NCBI RefSeq assembly: GCF_022846655.1
Contig: NZ_AP025667.1
Coordinates: 5,741,001 to 5,805,000, forward strand
Direction of reading: 5' to 3'
Length of the DNA: 64,000 bases
DNA from: Streptomyces seoulensis
GTDB taxonomy: Bacteria; Actinomycetota; Actinomycetes; Streptomycetales; Streptomycetaceae
The first letter of the stretch is position 1. Every line of letters starts with the position of its first letter. The translations under genes were made by a program, and so were the position numbers. Below, piece after piece: positions 26,383-37,451 of the stretch. The notes beneath the pieces were generated by a model. The model did no database searches. It was not told the DNA's origin and was given only the letters and a program-made list of their open reading frames with translations.

Positions 26383-27207
26383 TCAGGGCTTGGGCAGCGT
26401 GCAGCCGGCGGCGCTGAGGTTGAGCTTGTTGCCGGTCGTGAAGCAGGCCGGTATCTGGTAGGTCTCCTGGGCGTAGTTGATGCCCTGGCGGACGGTGACC
26501 TTGCCGTTCTCGTCGACCTCGCACGGGTTGTTCTCGGTGCAGGACTGGCCGTCCTCGTTGCCCGTGTTGTTGACGGCGACGACCTTGCCGGTGGCGGTGT
26601 CGATCACCGGGGAGCCCGAGGTGCCGCCGATGGTGTTGCAGGAGGCGGTGTAGCGCAGCGAGTCCTTCCAGGTCCAGCCGCCCTCCTTCAGGCGGTACAC
26701 GAACCCGTCCGCGTTGCAGGAGTAGATCCGCTTCCAGTAGCCGGAGACGACCTTGATGCCGCTCCCGGCCACCGGGTGGGTGTCGCTCAGCGGCAGCGCG
26801 TTGATCCCGTACGAGCTCTTGATCGCCGCATAGCTCGTGGTCAGCCGGTACAGGGTGACGTCGGTGTCGGTCATGGTCGAGTAGACGACCTGGTTGGCCC
26901 GGAGCGTGGCCACCTTGGTGCCGGCCGAGTTCAGCAGGCCGAAGGTGCGGCTGGAGGACTGGCCGGTGATGACCTGGCCGGGCTGCGGGAAGCCCGTCTC
27001 CAGGCAGTGCCCGTTGCTCAGCACCAGCGCGGGGTCGCTGTCCGCCGAGTTCGGCAGCCGGACGACGGAGCCGGAACAGTTGCTGAGCGACACGGTCCCG
27101 GCGAAGTCGACGGTCACCGCCTTGGCCTGCGGCGCGGCCAGGGCCGGGGTCGCGCCGAACCCGGCGAGCGCCACGGCGGAGAGCGCGGCCAGGAGAGGCT
27201 TCTTCAT
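26383..27207 (-). CDS. Secreted trypsin-like serine protease
   Basis: A 274-residue exported S1-fold protease. The signal peptide ends at ALA-AP. The catalytic triad is visible as His in LSNGHCLE, Asp in TMTDTDVTLYRL and Ser in IGGTSGSPVIDT. Paired cysteines probably form disulfides. There is no obvious pro-region separate from the mature domain. Streptomyces secrete many such proteases for nutrient scavenging and morphological turnover. Its gene converges closely on the deacylase gene, with stops about 3 bp apart. Two TTGTCA direct repeats sit upstream, but I cannot link them to a regulator. Confidence 0.88.
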   Translation of the reverse strand: MKKPLLAALSAVALAGFGATPALAAPQAKAVTVDFAGTVSLSNCSGSVVRLPNSADSDPALVLSNGHCLETGFPQPGQVITGQSSSRTFGLLNSAGTKVATLRANQVVYSTMTDTDVTLYRLTTSYAAIKSSYGINALPLSDTHPVAGSGIKVVSGYWKRIYSCNADGFVYRLKEGGWTWKDSLRYTASCNTIGGTSGSPVIDTATGKVVAVNNTGNEDGQSCTENNPCEVDENGKVTVRQGINYAQETYQIPACFTTGNKLNLSAAGCTLPKP

Positions 27208-27435
27208 GTGGGGGTCCCCTCTTCGTGAATTGTCATGCACATTGTCACGAGAGGGATGAGGGAGGACAAGAGCGCCGACCCGAGGGGCCTCTTCCCGCCC
27301 GCGCGTCAACCCATGCGTGCTGGCGCGGAGTTGAGCACTCGGCCGAAACCACCGCGAACCCACCCGTCCCGCCGGGTGGGACACGTGGTGGAAAACACCG
27401 TCCACCGGGCACGGGCGGGCCGTAAGCTCGCGGGC

Positions 27436-28647
27436 ATGCAGGTGATCCAGTCGACCAAGCTCGCCAACGTCTGTTACGAGATCCGGGGCCCGGTGCTCGA
27501 GGAGGCGATGCGACTGGAGGCGGCCGGTCACCGCATCCTGAAGCTCAACACCGGCAACCCGGCCGCCTTCGGCTTCGAGTGCCCCCCGGAGATCCTGGAG
27601 GACATCCTCCGCAACGTCTCCACGGCCCACGGCTACGGCGACGCCAAGGGCCTGCTGGCCGCCCGCCGCGCGGTGGTCATGCACAACCAGACCCTCGGCA
27701 TCGAGACCGACGTCGAGCACGTCTTCATCGGCAACGGCGTCTCCGAGCTGATCGTGATGGCCATGCAGGCCCTGCTGGACGACGGCGACGAGGTCCTCGT
27801 ACCCGCCCCGGACTACCCCCTGTGGACGGCGGCCGTCTCCCTGTCCGGCGGCACCGCGGTGCACTACCGGTGCGACGAGCAGGCCGACTGGATGCCCGAC
27901 CTCGCGGACATCGAGCGCAAGATCACCGACCGCACCAAGGCCCTCGTCATCATCAACCCGAACAACCCCACGGGCGCGGTCTACGACGAGGCGATGCTCA
28001 AGGGCCTGACCGACATCGCCCGCCGGCACAACCTGCTGGTCTGCTCCGACGAGATCTACGACAAGATCCTCTACGACGGCGCGGTCCACACCCCCACCGC
28101 CAAGGTCGCCCCCGACCTGCTCACCCTCACCTTCAACGGCATGTCGAAGGCGTACCGGGTGGCCGGGTACCGGGTCGGCTGGATGGCCGTCTCCGGCCCG
28201 CGCGCGCACGCAGACTCCTACCTGGAGGGCCTGACGATCCTGGCCAACATGCGGCTGTGCGCCAACATGCCGGGCCAGCACGGCGTGGTCGCGGCGCTCA
28301 GCGGCCGCCAGACGATCGAGGACCTGGTGCTGCCGGGCGGCCGGCTCAAGGAGCAGATGGACACGGCGTACGAGCTGCTCACGCGGATCCCGGGCGTGAC
28401 CTGTGTACGGCCCAAGGGCGCGCTGTACCTCTTCCCCCGCCTGGACCCGAAGGTCTTCAAGATCAAGGACGACCGGCGGATGGTCCTCGACCTGCTGCGC
28501 GAAGAGAAGATCATGGTGGTCCAGGGCACCGGCTTCAACTGGCCCGAGCCCGATCACTTCCGGGTCGTCACCCTGCCCAACGTGGCCGACCTGACGGACG
28601 CGGTGACCCGGATCGGGACCTTCCTGGACGGCTACGGACAGCCGTAG
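27436..28647 (+). CDS. Class I/II aminotransferase, glutamate-pyruvate type (AlaA-like)
   Basis: A 403-residue fold-type I PLP enzyme. It has the PLP Lys motif NGMSKAYRVAGYRVGW, the NPNNPTGAVY loop and the SDEIYDKILY Asp-Tyr pair. The N-terminus LNTGNPAAFGFECPPEI is typical of the AlaA/YfbQ-type alanine aminotransferases. It would exchange amino groups between alanine/pyruvate and glutamate/2-oxoglutarate. The ATG at 27436 was chosen over upstream starts because the conserved region begins just downstream. It is close to pckG, an association in keeping with gluconeogenic carbon flow. Confidence 0.9.
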   Translation: MQVIQSTKLANVCYEIRGPVLEEAMRLEAAGHRILKLNTGNPAAFGFECPPEILEDILRNVSTAHGYGDAKGLLAARRAVVMHNQTLGIETDVEHVFIGNGVSELIVMAMQALLDDGDEVLVPAPDYPLWTAAVSLSGGTAVHYRCDEQADWMPDLADIERKITDRTKALVIINPNNPTGAVYDEAMLKGLTDIARRHNLLVCSDEIYDKILYDGAVHTPTAKVAPDLLTLTFNGMSKAYRVAGYRVGWMAVSGPRAHADSYLEGLTILANMRLCANMPGQHGVVAALSGRQTIEDLVLPGGRLKEQMDTAYELLTRIPGVTCVRPKGALYLFPRLDPKVFKIKDDRRMVLDLLREEKIMVVQGTGFNWPEPDHFRVVTLPNVADLTDAVTRIGTFLDGYGQP

Positions 28648-28760
28648 ACAGCCGGAGGCGGCACCGGCCGTAGCCGTCGGACCGCCGTCCGTGACTCGGC
28701 TCAACTTTAGACTGAATCCAAGCTAGGATGGTTTCCTGTCAGCGCAGAGGAGGCCGTCCC

Positions 28761-29195
28761 ATGTACGAACCGATCCGCACCAAGTCGGTCCACAGCACCC
28801 CGGCGGCCCCGGACCTCCCGCACCGCTCCCGCGACGAGGAGCTGGACCTCCAGCTCGCCGGACACCTCGCCGCCCTGCTCGCCGTCACGGACGAGCTGCG
28901 CGGCCCGGCCGCCGGCCCCGAGCTGGACGCGGCCGCCGAGCGGCTGTCCGCCGAGGTGGCCCGGCTGCGCGGCGGCCACGCCCCGGTACGGGCGGCCGCG
29001 GGGGCGCCCGTGGACCCGGCGCCGCTGCACCGCCGGGCGCACATGCTCGCGGGCCGCGCCCTGGTAGTCGCCGCCTCCCGCGCGGACACGGCGGCCGCGA
29101 TCCTGGCCGCCGAGCGGATGGACGCGCACTCCCCCGAGGTCACCGGGCAGGAGACGGCGCCGGCCGCGCCGAGGGAACTCAGCGCGGCCCGCTGA
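28761..29195 (+). CDS. Small Ala-rich hypothetical protein
   Basis: A 144-residue helical protein rich in Ala, Arg and Glu. It has a conserved-looking middle (DEELDLQLAGHLAALLAVTDEL) and a second helix pair (HRRAHMLAGRALVVAASRADTAAAILAAERM). No membrane helix, Cys or known motif is seen. The ATG at 28761 is preceded by GAGGAGG. A possible -10 TAGGAT lies at 28724-28729. It ends seven bases from the convergent pckG stop. Function unknown; the coding character and clean ribosome site make it a real gene. Confidence 0.7.
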   Translation: MYEPIRTKSVHSTPAAPDLPHRSRDEELDLQLAGHLAALLAVTDELRGPAAGPELDAAAERLSAEVARLRGGHAPVRAAAGAPVDPAPLHRRAHMLAGRALVVAASRADTAAAILAAERMDAHSPEVTGQETAPAAPRELSAAR

Positions 29196-29201
29196 TCAGG
29201 C

Positions 29202-31034
29202 TCAGCCGAGGCGCTCGACCAGCGCCCGGTACTGGTCCCACAGCTCCTTGGGAGTGTGCTCACCGAAGGTGTTCAGGTGGTCGGGGACCAGGGACGCCTC
29301 CTCGCGCCACACCTCCTTGTCGACGGTGAGCAGGAAGTCCAGCTCCGCGTCGGTGAGGTCCAGGCCCTCGGTGTCCAGGGACCCCTTGGCCGGCAGCACG
29401 CCGATCGGGGTCTCGACGCCCTCGGCACGGCCGTCCAGCCGGTCCACGATCCACTTCAGGACGCGGCTGTTCTCGCCGAAGCCGGGCCAGACGAACTTGC
29501 CCTCGCCGTCCTTGCGGAACCAGTTGACGTAGTAGATCCGTGGCAGCTTCGCCGGGTCCTTGTCCTTGGCCACGTCGATCCAGTGGGCCATGTAGTCGCC
29601 CATGTTGTAGCCGCAGAACGGCAGCATGGCGAAGGGGTCGCGGCGCAGCTCGCCGACCTTGCCCTCGGCGGCCGCGGTCTTCTCGCTGGCCACGTTGGCG
29701 CCGAGGAACACGCCGTGGTTCCAGTCGAAGGACTCGGTCACCAGCGGGACCGCGCTGGCCCGGCGGCCGCCGAAGAGGATCGCGGAGATCGGCACACCGC
29801 GCGGGTCCTCCCACTCGGGCGCGATGATCGGGCACTGGTCGGCGGGGACCGTGAAGCGGGCGTTGGGGTGGGCGGCCGGAGTGTCCGACTCCGGCGTCCA
29901 GTCGTTGCCCTTCCAGTCGGTCAGGTGGGCGGGCCGCTCCTCGGTCATGCCCTCCCACCACACGTCGCCGTCGTCGGTGAGGGCGACGTTGGTGAAGACC
30001 GCGTTGCCCCACAGGGTCTTCATCGCGTTGGCGTTGGTGTGCTCGCCGGTACCGGGCGCGACGCCGAAGAACCCGGCCTCCGGGTTGATCGCGTAGAGCC
30101 GGCCGTCCTCGCCGAAGCGCATCCACGCGATGTCGTCGCCGATGGTCTCCACGCTCCAGCCGGAGACGGTGGGCTCCAGCATGGCGAGGTTGGTCTTGCC
30201 GCAGGCGCTCGGGAAGGCGGCGGCGACGTACTTGGACTCACCGTGCGGGGGCGTGAGCTTGAGGATCAGCATGTGCTCGGCCAGCCAGCCCTCGTCGCGG
30301 GCCATGACGGAGGCGATGCGCAGGGCATAGCACTTCTTGCCGAGCAGGGCGTTGCCGCCGTAGCCGGAGCCGTAGGACCAGATCTCACGGGACTCGGGGA
30401 AGTGCGAGATGTACTTGGTGGAGTTGCAGGGCCACGGCACGTCCTGCTCGCCCGCCTCCAGCGGGGCGCCGAGGGTGTGCACGGCCTTGACGAACTCGCC
30501 GTCCGCGCCCAGCTCCTCCAGCACGGCGCTGCCCATGCGGGTCATGGTGCGCATCGAGGCGGCGACGTAGGCGGAGTCGGTGATCTCCACGCCGAGCGCG
30601 GAGAGCGGGGAGCCGAGCGGACCCATGCAGAAGGGCACGACGTACATCGTGCGGCCGCGCATCGAGCCCCGGAACAGGCCGCCCTCGCCGCCGGTCCCCT
30701 GGAAGATCTCCCGCATCTCGGCGGGGTCCTTCCAGTGGTTGGTCGGGCCCGCGTCGGCCTCCTCCCGCGAACAGATGAAGGTCCGGTCCTCGACCCGCGC
30801 GACGTCGGTCGGGTCGGAGGCCGCGTGGTACGAGTGCGGACGCTTGACGGGGTCGAGCCGGGTGAAGGTGCCCTTGGCGACGAGCTCCTCGCACAGGCGC
30901 TCGTACTCGGCCTCGGATCCGTCACACCAGACCACACTGTCCGGCTGCGTCAGTTCGGCGATCTCGTCGACCCACGAGATCAGTTCCTGATGGGTGGTCG
31001 GGATGACGGTGGGAGCCGCGTTGTCGCGCGCCAC
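29202..31034 (-). CDS. pckG: Phosphoenolpyruvate carboxykinase (GTP)
   Basis: A 610-residue GTP-dependent PEPCK that converts oxaloacetate to PEP in gluconeogenesis. Hallmarks are the P-loop/kinase-1a [15 protein letters not shown] with the reactive Cys of the GTP-type enzyme, [22 protein letters not shown], the metal-binding region and [14 protein letters not shown]. The length is normal. The GTG at 31034 has AGGAG seven bases upstream. A longer ORF extends upstream but lacks family sequence. It has a 370-bp upstream region with an inverted repeat that may carry regulation. Confidence 0.97.
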   Translation of the reverse strand: MARDNAAPTVIPTTHQELISWVDEIAELTQPDSVVWCDGSEAEYERLCEELVAKGTFTRLDPVKRPHSYHAASDPTDVARVEDRTFICSREEADAGPTNHWKDPAEMREIFQGTGGEGGLFRGSMRGRTMYVVPFCMGPLGSPLSALGVEITDSAYVAASMRTMTRMGSAVLEELGADGEFVKAVHTLGAPLEAGEQDVPWPCNSTKYISHFPESREIWSYGSGYGGNALLGKKCYALRIASVMARDEGWLAEHMLILKLTPPHGESKYVAAAFPSACGKTNLAMLEPTVSGWSVETIGDDIAWMRFGEDGRLYAINPEAGFFGVAPGTGEHTNANAMKTLWGNAVFTNVALTDDGDVWWEGMTEERPAHLTDWKGNDWTPESDTPAAHPNARFTVPADQCPIIAPEWEDPRGVPISAILFGGRRASAVPLVTESFDWNHGVFLGANVASEKTAAAEGKVGELRRDPFAMLPFCGYNMGDYMAHWIDVAKDKDPAKLPRIYYVNWFRKDGEGKFVWPGFGENSRVLKWIVDRLDGRAEGVETPIGVLPAKGSLDTEGLDLTDAELDFLLTVDKEVWREEASLVPDHLNTFGEHTPKELWDQYRALVERLG

Positions 31035-31407
31035 GATCGCTCCTAAGTGAGGGTTTATGGCCCTGGTGAGGGATTTTCTCGGCCCCTTGGGGGCTGCGGC
31101 CCGGATGCCCGGCGGCAACCCTTTTGGGGGTCGCCGCTCATCCGGTACCGACCGCACTCATTTGATCATCCGATGCGAGTGCGCATATGTCCAGAGGGCG
31201 TCACAGGTGAGCGAGTACCCCCGAACCGGCGTGTTCCGCGTCCGCCCTGCTGGCATGCACACCTCTTTACGCCCGCCTGGGGTGTACATGGCAGATTTTT
31301 TACGCACGGACCCCGGAGCGGGCGTGAGACGATGGATCTTGGCAATGGCGTGAGCCCGGTCGCCCACACAGGGGGACTGATCCGTAACTTACGGTGCCGT
31401 AGGTACG
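31035..31407. other. Divergent intergenic region between pckG and hemolysin III gene
   Basis: About 370 bases containing both promoters. Visible features are an inverted repeat (31254-31290, listed), a short A/T-rich patch at about 31292-31301 and a TACGGTGCCGTA palindrome near 31391-31402, close to the hemolysin III start. No ORF with coding character is apparent. Confidence 0.5.
31254..31290. promoter_or_regulatory. Inverted repeat upstream of pckG
   Basis: CATGCACACC (31254-31263) and GGTGTACATG (31281-31290) are inverted copies with one mismatch in ten, separated by 17 bp. They lie 220-256 bp upstream of pckG and 118-154 bp upstream of the hemolysin III gene. This could be a regulator site or a hairpin in a long leader. 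Confidence 0.35.
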
Positions 31408-32091
31408 ATGCGGTTCATGACTGCGTCCGTTTCCGCCGCGCTCTCCCTGCCGGAACCCGTCAAGCCCCGGCTCCGTGGCTGGCTGCACCTGGGCATGTTC
31501 CCGGCCGCACTCATCGCGGGCCTGGTGCTGACCGCCCTCGCCGACTCCACCCGAGGCCGGATCGCCTGCGGGGTGTACGCCCTGACGGCATGTCTGCTCT
31601 TCGGTGTCAGCGCGCTCTACCACCGGGGCGACTGGAGCCCGCGTGCCGACCGCATCCTGCGCCGCCTCGACCACTCCAACATCTTCCTGATCATCGCGGG
31701 CACCTACACCCCGCTCGCCCTGCTGCTCCTGCCGGGCACCAAGGGCCAGGGGCTGCTGTGGGGGGTCTGGGCGGCCGCCCTGGCGGGCATCGCCTTCCGC
31801 GTCTTCTGGGTCGGCGCGCCCCGCTGGCTGTACACCCCGTGCTACATCGCCATGGGCTGGGCGGCCGTCTTCTTCCTGCCCGACTTCATGCGCACCGGCG
31901 GCGTCGCCGTCCTGGTCCTGGTGGTCGTCGGCGGTCTGCTCTACAGCGCCGGGGGCGTGGTCTACGGCATCAAGAAGCCCAACCCGTCACCGCGCTGGTT
32001 CGGCTTCCACGAGGTCTTCCACTCGCTCACCCTCGCCGCGTTCATCGTGCACTACGTCGGCATCTCGCTGGTCGCCTACCAGCACGCCTGA
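31408..32091 (+). CDS. Hemolysin III / PAQR-family membrane protein
   Basis: A 227-residue protein with seven transmembrane helices. The conserved Ser-His-His residues of the PAQR/hemolysin III superfamily are present: LFGVSALYHRGDW, RRLDHSNIFLIIAGTYTP and WFGFHEVFHSLTLAAFIVHY. These residues form a metal site related to ceramidase-like chemistry. In bacteria the role is poorly known. Either the ATG at 31408 or the ATG at 31417 could start it, and the difference is three residues. It is 30 bp upstream of the ThiS/Mut7-C gene. Confidence 0.92.
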   Translation: MRFMTASVSAALSLPEPVKPRLRGWLHLGMFPAALIAGLVLTALADSTRGRIACGVYALTACLLFGVSALYHRGDWSPRADRILRRLDHSNIFLIIAGTYTPLALLLLPGTKGQGLLWGVWAAALAGIAFRVFWVGAPRWLYTPCYIAMGWAAVFFLPDFMRTGGVAVLVLVVVGGLLYSAGGVVYGIKKPNPSPRWFGFHEVFHSLTLAAFIVHYVGISLVAYQHA

Positions 32092-32121
32092 GGCCGTACG
32101 GGCGCGTGCCATCCTGACCGG

Positions 32122-32853
32122 GTGAACGGACCCGTGATCCACCTCGAAGTCGCGCCGGACCTGCACCTGTTCGTGCCGCACGCCCACCGCGCGGGCGGCA
32201 CCGCGCTCGGCACCGACGGCGTCTCCAGCCTCGGCCATGTCGTGGAGTCCCTCGGCATCCCGCTGACCGAGGCCGGCACCCTGACCGTGGACGGCCGGGA
32301 GGTCCCCCGCGCCCATGTCCCGGCCGACGGCGAGTCCGTCCACGTCGGCCCGGTCCCCCACCCCCAGCAGGTGCCCGGCGCCCCCTTGCGCTTCCTGCTC
32401 GACGTCCACCTCGGCACCCTCGCCCGCCGGATGCGGCTGCTCGGTGTGGACACGGCGTACGAGTCCACCGACATCGGCGACCCGGCGCTCGCCGCGCGCT
32501 CGGCGGCCGAGCGCCGGGTCCTGCTCAGCCGCGACCGGGGCCTGCTGCGCCGCCGCGAGCTGTGGGCCGGGGCGTACGTGTACAGCACCCGGCCCGAGCA
32601 GCAGCTCCGCGACGTGCTGGAGCGCTTCGCCCCGGAGCTGGCCCCCTGGACCCGCTGCACCGCCTGCAACGGCCCGCTGCGTCCCGCCACCAAGTCCGAG
32701 GTCGCCGACCGCCTGGAGGCCGGGACCCGGGACACCTACGACGTGTTCGCGGCCTGCGGTGACTGCGGCCGCGCCTACTGGAAGGGCGCGCACCACGAGC
32801 AGTTGGAGACGATCGTGGCCGAGGCGGTGCGGTTCCGGGCGGAGCTGGGCTAG
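32122..32853 (+). CDS. Ubiquitin-like/Mut7-C RNase-domain protein
   Basis: A 243-residue protein with an N-terminal ThiS/MoaD-like beta-grasp domain (about 1-85, ending in HVGPVPHPQQ rather than a free Gly-Gly) and a C-terminal Mut7-C PIN-type domain. The latter has FLLDVHLGTLARRMRLLGVDT, VLLSRDRGLLRR and two zinc-binding CxxC pairs (CTAC, CGDC). This fusion is a known domain architecture (Mut7-C with ubiquitin) and is thought to act on RNA. No substrate is known. The GTG start at 32122 is assigned from the domain start. It may be co-transcribed with the hemolysin III gene. Confidence 0.87.
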   Translation: MNGPVIHLEVAPDLHLFVPHAHRAGGTALGTDGVSSLGHVVESLGIPLTEAGTLTVDGREVPRAHVPADGESVHVGPVPHPQQVPGAPLRFLLDVHLGTLARRMRLLGVDTAYESTDIGDPALAARSAAERRVLLSRDRGLLRRRELWAGAYVYSTRPEQQLRDVLERFAPELAPWTRCTACNGPLRPATKSEVADRLEAGTRDTYDVFAACGDCGRAYWKGAHHEQLETIVAEAVRFRAELG

Positions 32854-32869
32854 TCCTTCGCGGCGCCCG

Positions 32870-33757
32870 TCAGTTCTTGGTGCCGTCCACGATGACCGGG
32901 GTGCCTCCCGAGCCGCCGCCGCACGGCACCGCGTACACCGGGTGGGACTTGGCGGCCTCCCGGTAGGCGTCCAGGCACTGGTTGTACAGCACCTTGTCGC
33001 TCAGGGAGCGCTCCAGGATCTTGTTGGCGCGGGCGGTGCCCTCGGCGTCGATCCGCTTGCGCTCCGCCTCCGCCTTGGCGGTGCGCGCGGACTCGACGGC
33101 GCGCTCGGTGGCCTGCTCCTGCTGGATCTTCTTGTCGATCTGGCCCTGCAACTGCTTCGACGGCCGGACGTTGCGCAGATTGACGGTGGTCACGTCGATC
33201 CCGCGCGGCGCCAGCCGCTCCTTCACCAGGCTCTCGATCTCGGCGCTGATCCGCTCGCGGGCGGAGGCGTACCCCTCCTCGCTGGTGTGCCGGGCGAAGA
33301 CGTTGCGGACGATCTCGCGGCTGTCCGGCAGCACCAGCCGCTCCTGGACCGCGTCCTCGCTGCCGGCCAGCCGGTACAGCTCGACCGCCTTGCGCGGTAC
33401 GACGGCCCACTTGATGGTGACGTCCGCGTACAGCACCCCGCCCTGCGAGGAGCGGACCTCCACCACGTCCTCGCCGCCCAGGTCGAGGTCGACCGGCCGG
33501 GTGGAGAAGGAGGTGACGTCGGTGAACGGCGACTTCAGGTGCATGCCGGAGGTCAGCGGGGTGCCGACCCGGCCGAAGGTCACCGGGACGCCGACCTCAT
33601 AGGCGCTGACCACATGGACACAGGCGAAGACACCGGCCAGGACCCCGCCCAGGGCGCCGAGCGCGGCCCCGAGCTTCCAGCCGTTCTCGTCCCGGCCGCG
33701 GCCGACGAAGAAGAGTACGACCGCGGCGATGAGCAGCAGTATGGACAGCACGAACAC
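32870..33757 (-). CDS. SPFH/prohibitin-family membrane protein
   Basis: A 295-residue protein. It has an N-terminal pair of hydrophobic segments (about 1-55), an SPFH/band-7 domain (YEVGVPVTFGRVGTPLTSGMHLKSPF onward) and a charged coiled coil with Glu/Ala/Arg repeats (QEQATERAVESARTAKAEAERKRIDAEG) near 200-235. Such proteins oligomerise on the membrane and organise microdomains or regulate proteases. The C-terminus is Gly-rich. It stands alone with no NfeD partner. The start is ATG at 33757 (MFVLSILLLIAAVVLFF). Confidence 0.88.
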   Translation of the reverse strand: MFVLSILLLIAAVVLFFVGRGRDENGWKLGAALGALGGVLAGVFACVHVVSAYEVGVPVTFGRVGTPLTSGMHLKSPFTDVTSFSTRPVDLDLGGEDVVEVRSSQGGVLYADVTIKWAVVPRKAVELYRLAGSEDAVQERLVLPDSREIVRNVFARHTSEEGYASARERISAEIESLVKERLAPRGIDVTTVNLRNVRPSKQLQGQIDKKIQQEQATERAVESARTAKAEAERKRIDAEGTARANKILERSLSDKVLYNQCLDAYREAAKSHPVYAVPCGGGSGGTPVIVDGTKN

Positions 33758-33892
33758 GGGCTTCCCCCCACAGGATGCGATGGCCCGCGGCCCCGTGACG
33801 GGGCGGCGGGCAGCGCATCGTAGCGGGCACAGGTGTACGGGAAGTAGCCGTTTACCGCTCCCGTTCCCGTCAGAGGCCGCCGACCGTTCCCG

Positions 33893-35926
<2,034 letters not shown>

Positions 35927-35998
35927 AGGGACCATGGTTGCACGGTGGGGGCGGGAGGCGGTCGATCATCCGGGCCCGCCCAGGAGCGCGCGCCGGGC

Positions 35999-37390
35999 TC
36001 AGGCGACCGGGGCCGGGGTGTGGGTGCCCCTCGCGCCTCGGGTGAGGGCTCGTTCCGCTTCGGCGAGGTTGTGGATCGCCTGGGTGAGGCGGGCCGGGGG
36101 GAGGGTGTACGGGAGGCGGACGTTGCGTTCGAACGCGCCGCCGATGCCGAAGCGCGGGCCGGCCGCGATCGTCACTCCGTGCTCGGGGGCTATGGCCGCC
36201 AGCCGGGAGCTGATGGGGGTGGGGAAGGTGGCCCACAGGGTCATGCCGCCGGGTGGACGCGGGGCGTGGACGTGGGGCAGGTGTTCGGCGAGGGCCTGCC
36301 TCAGCGCGTCGCGGCGCTCTCCCAGTTGGCGGAGCGCCTCGGGCCGGCTGGTCTGGCGGGCGTCCAGCAGGGCGGCGGTGGCGAGCTGTTCGACCACCGG
36401 GGTGCCGAGGTCGGTGGTGAGACGGGCCTGTTCGGCGCGTTCCAGCAGGGAGGGGGTCGCGCGGATCCAGCCGATGCGCAGACCACCCCAGATGCTCTTG
36501 GAGACCGAGCCGACGCTGATGGCGGTGGGCATGTGGAGCGCGAAGGGCTCCGGGCTCGCTCCGTCCAGCGCCAGGTCGGTCATCGTCTCGTCGATGACCG
36601 TGGGACAGGACAGCCTGAGGCCGCGGCGCACGCTCGTGGGCATGCTCATCCCGGTCGGGTTGTGGAAGTCGGGGATCAGATAGGCGAGTTGCGCGGACCG
36701 CGCCGCCTCGCCGAGCTGCCCGGCGTCCCAGCCGGACGGAGTCAGGGCCACGGGCAGCGGCCGGGCGCGTACGTCCAGGAACGTCCTGATCGCGTGCGGG
36801 TAGGTCGGGTGGTCGATCACGACCCTGTCGCGCGGTGACAGGAGGGTGCGGGCCAGGACGGCCAGCGCGTGCTGCGCGCCGTTGGTGATCATGATGTGGT
36901 CGGGCGCGGTGGGCAGCCCGCGCCGCTCGTACCAGCGGGCGACCGCCTCGCGCAGCTCCGTGATGCCGTAGCGGTCGTAGCCGCGCCGCTCGAAGTGCCG
37001 CGGCAGCCGTTCGAGCGCGGTGGCGAACGCGGCGTGGAGGATCTCGACCGGGGCCGACGGCGCGGCCAGGGAAAGGTCGAGGGTCGCGGGACTCGCGTCG
37101 GACCACCGTTCGGCCGGCGTGTCGTCGGGCAGCCGTACGGTCGCCCGGGCGCGGGACCGGGTGGCGAGGTAACCGTGCTCGACCAGGGTCCGGTACGCGG
37201 CGCCGACGGTGGTCCTGCTGGTGGCGAGGGCACCGGCCAGGTCCCGCTCGCTGGGCAGCGCCGCGCCGAGCGAGAGGCGTCCGTCCAGGACGAGCAGGCG
37301 CAGCCGGTCGGAGAGGCGTCGGTGCGCCGGGCCGGGGCCCTCCTGCCAACTGCCCAGCATGCCGGCCACCGTGTGCGAGCTGACTTTCAC
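35999..37390 (-). CDS. MocR-type GntR regulator with aminotransferase domain
   Basis: A 463-residue PLP-binding regulator. A short GntR winged helix (LRLLVLDGRLSLGAALPSER, TSRTTVGAAYRTLVEHGYL) is linked to a full aminotransferase-fold domain with the PLP Lys in VGSVSKSIWGGLRIGW and the IPDFHNPTG loop. MocR proteins sense PLP with an amino-acid-like ligand and often control the divergent gene. Here that gene is a YczE-type membrane protein 61 bp away. The pairing of MocR and YczE/YitT proteins is a known recurring arrangement. The GTG at 37390 starts it. It marks the probable left border of the biosynthetic cluster but may not belong to it. Confidence 0.9.
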   Translation of the reverse strand: MKVSSHTVAGMLGSWQEGPGPAHRRLSDRLRLLVLDGRLSLGAALPSERDLAGALATSRTTVGAAYRTLVEHGYLATRSRARATVRLPDDTPAERWSDASPATLDLSLAAPSAPVEILHAAFATALERLPRHFERRGYDRYGITELREAVARWYERRGLPTAPDHIMITNGAQHALAVLARTLLSPRDRVVIDHPTYPHAIRTFLDVRARPLPVALTPSGWDAGQLGEAARSAQLAYLIPDFHNPTGMSMPTSVRRGLRLSCPTVIDETMTDLALDGASPEPFALHMPTAISVGSVSKSIWGGLRIGWIRATPSLLERAEQARLTTDLGTPVVEQLATAALLDARQTSRPEALRQLGERRDALRQALAEHLPHVHAPRPPGGMTLWATFPTPISSRLAAIAPEHGVTIAAGPRFGIGGAFERNVRLPYTLPPARLTQAIHNLAEAERALTRGARGTHTPAPVA

Positions 37391-37406
37391 CGGACCAGCG
37401 TAGTGA

Positions 37407-37433
37407 ATCTGGCTATGGAACCCGTGCCCAGAT
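37407..37433. promoter_or_regulatory. Candidate MocR operator between divergent genes
   Basis: ATCTGG (37407-37412) and CCAGAT (37428-37433) form an inverted repeat with a 15-bp spacer inside the 61-bp divergent promoter. Spaced half-sites of this kind are common for MocR regulators. The assignment rests on position only. Confidence 0.35.
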
Positions 37434-37451
37434 GATCCGCAGAGTTGCTCC

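Noticed and set aside
27358..27382. CCCACCCG/CGGGTGGG palindrome as a terminator between the protease and aminotransferase genes
   Set aside because: It lies between divergently transcribed genes, where no terminator is needed, and could equally be chance in G+C-rich DNA.
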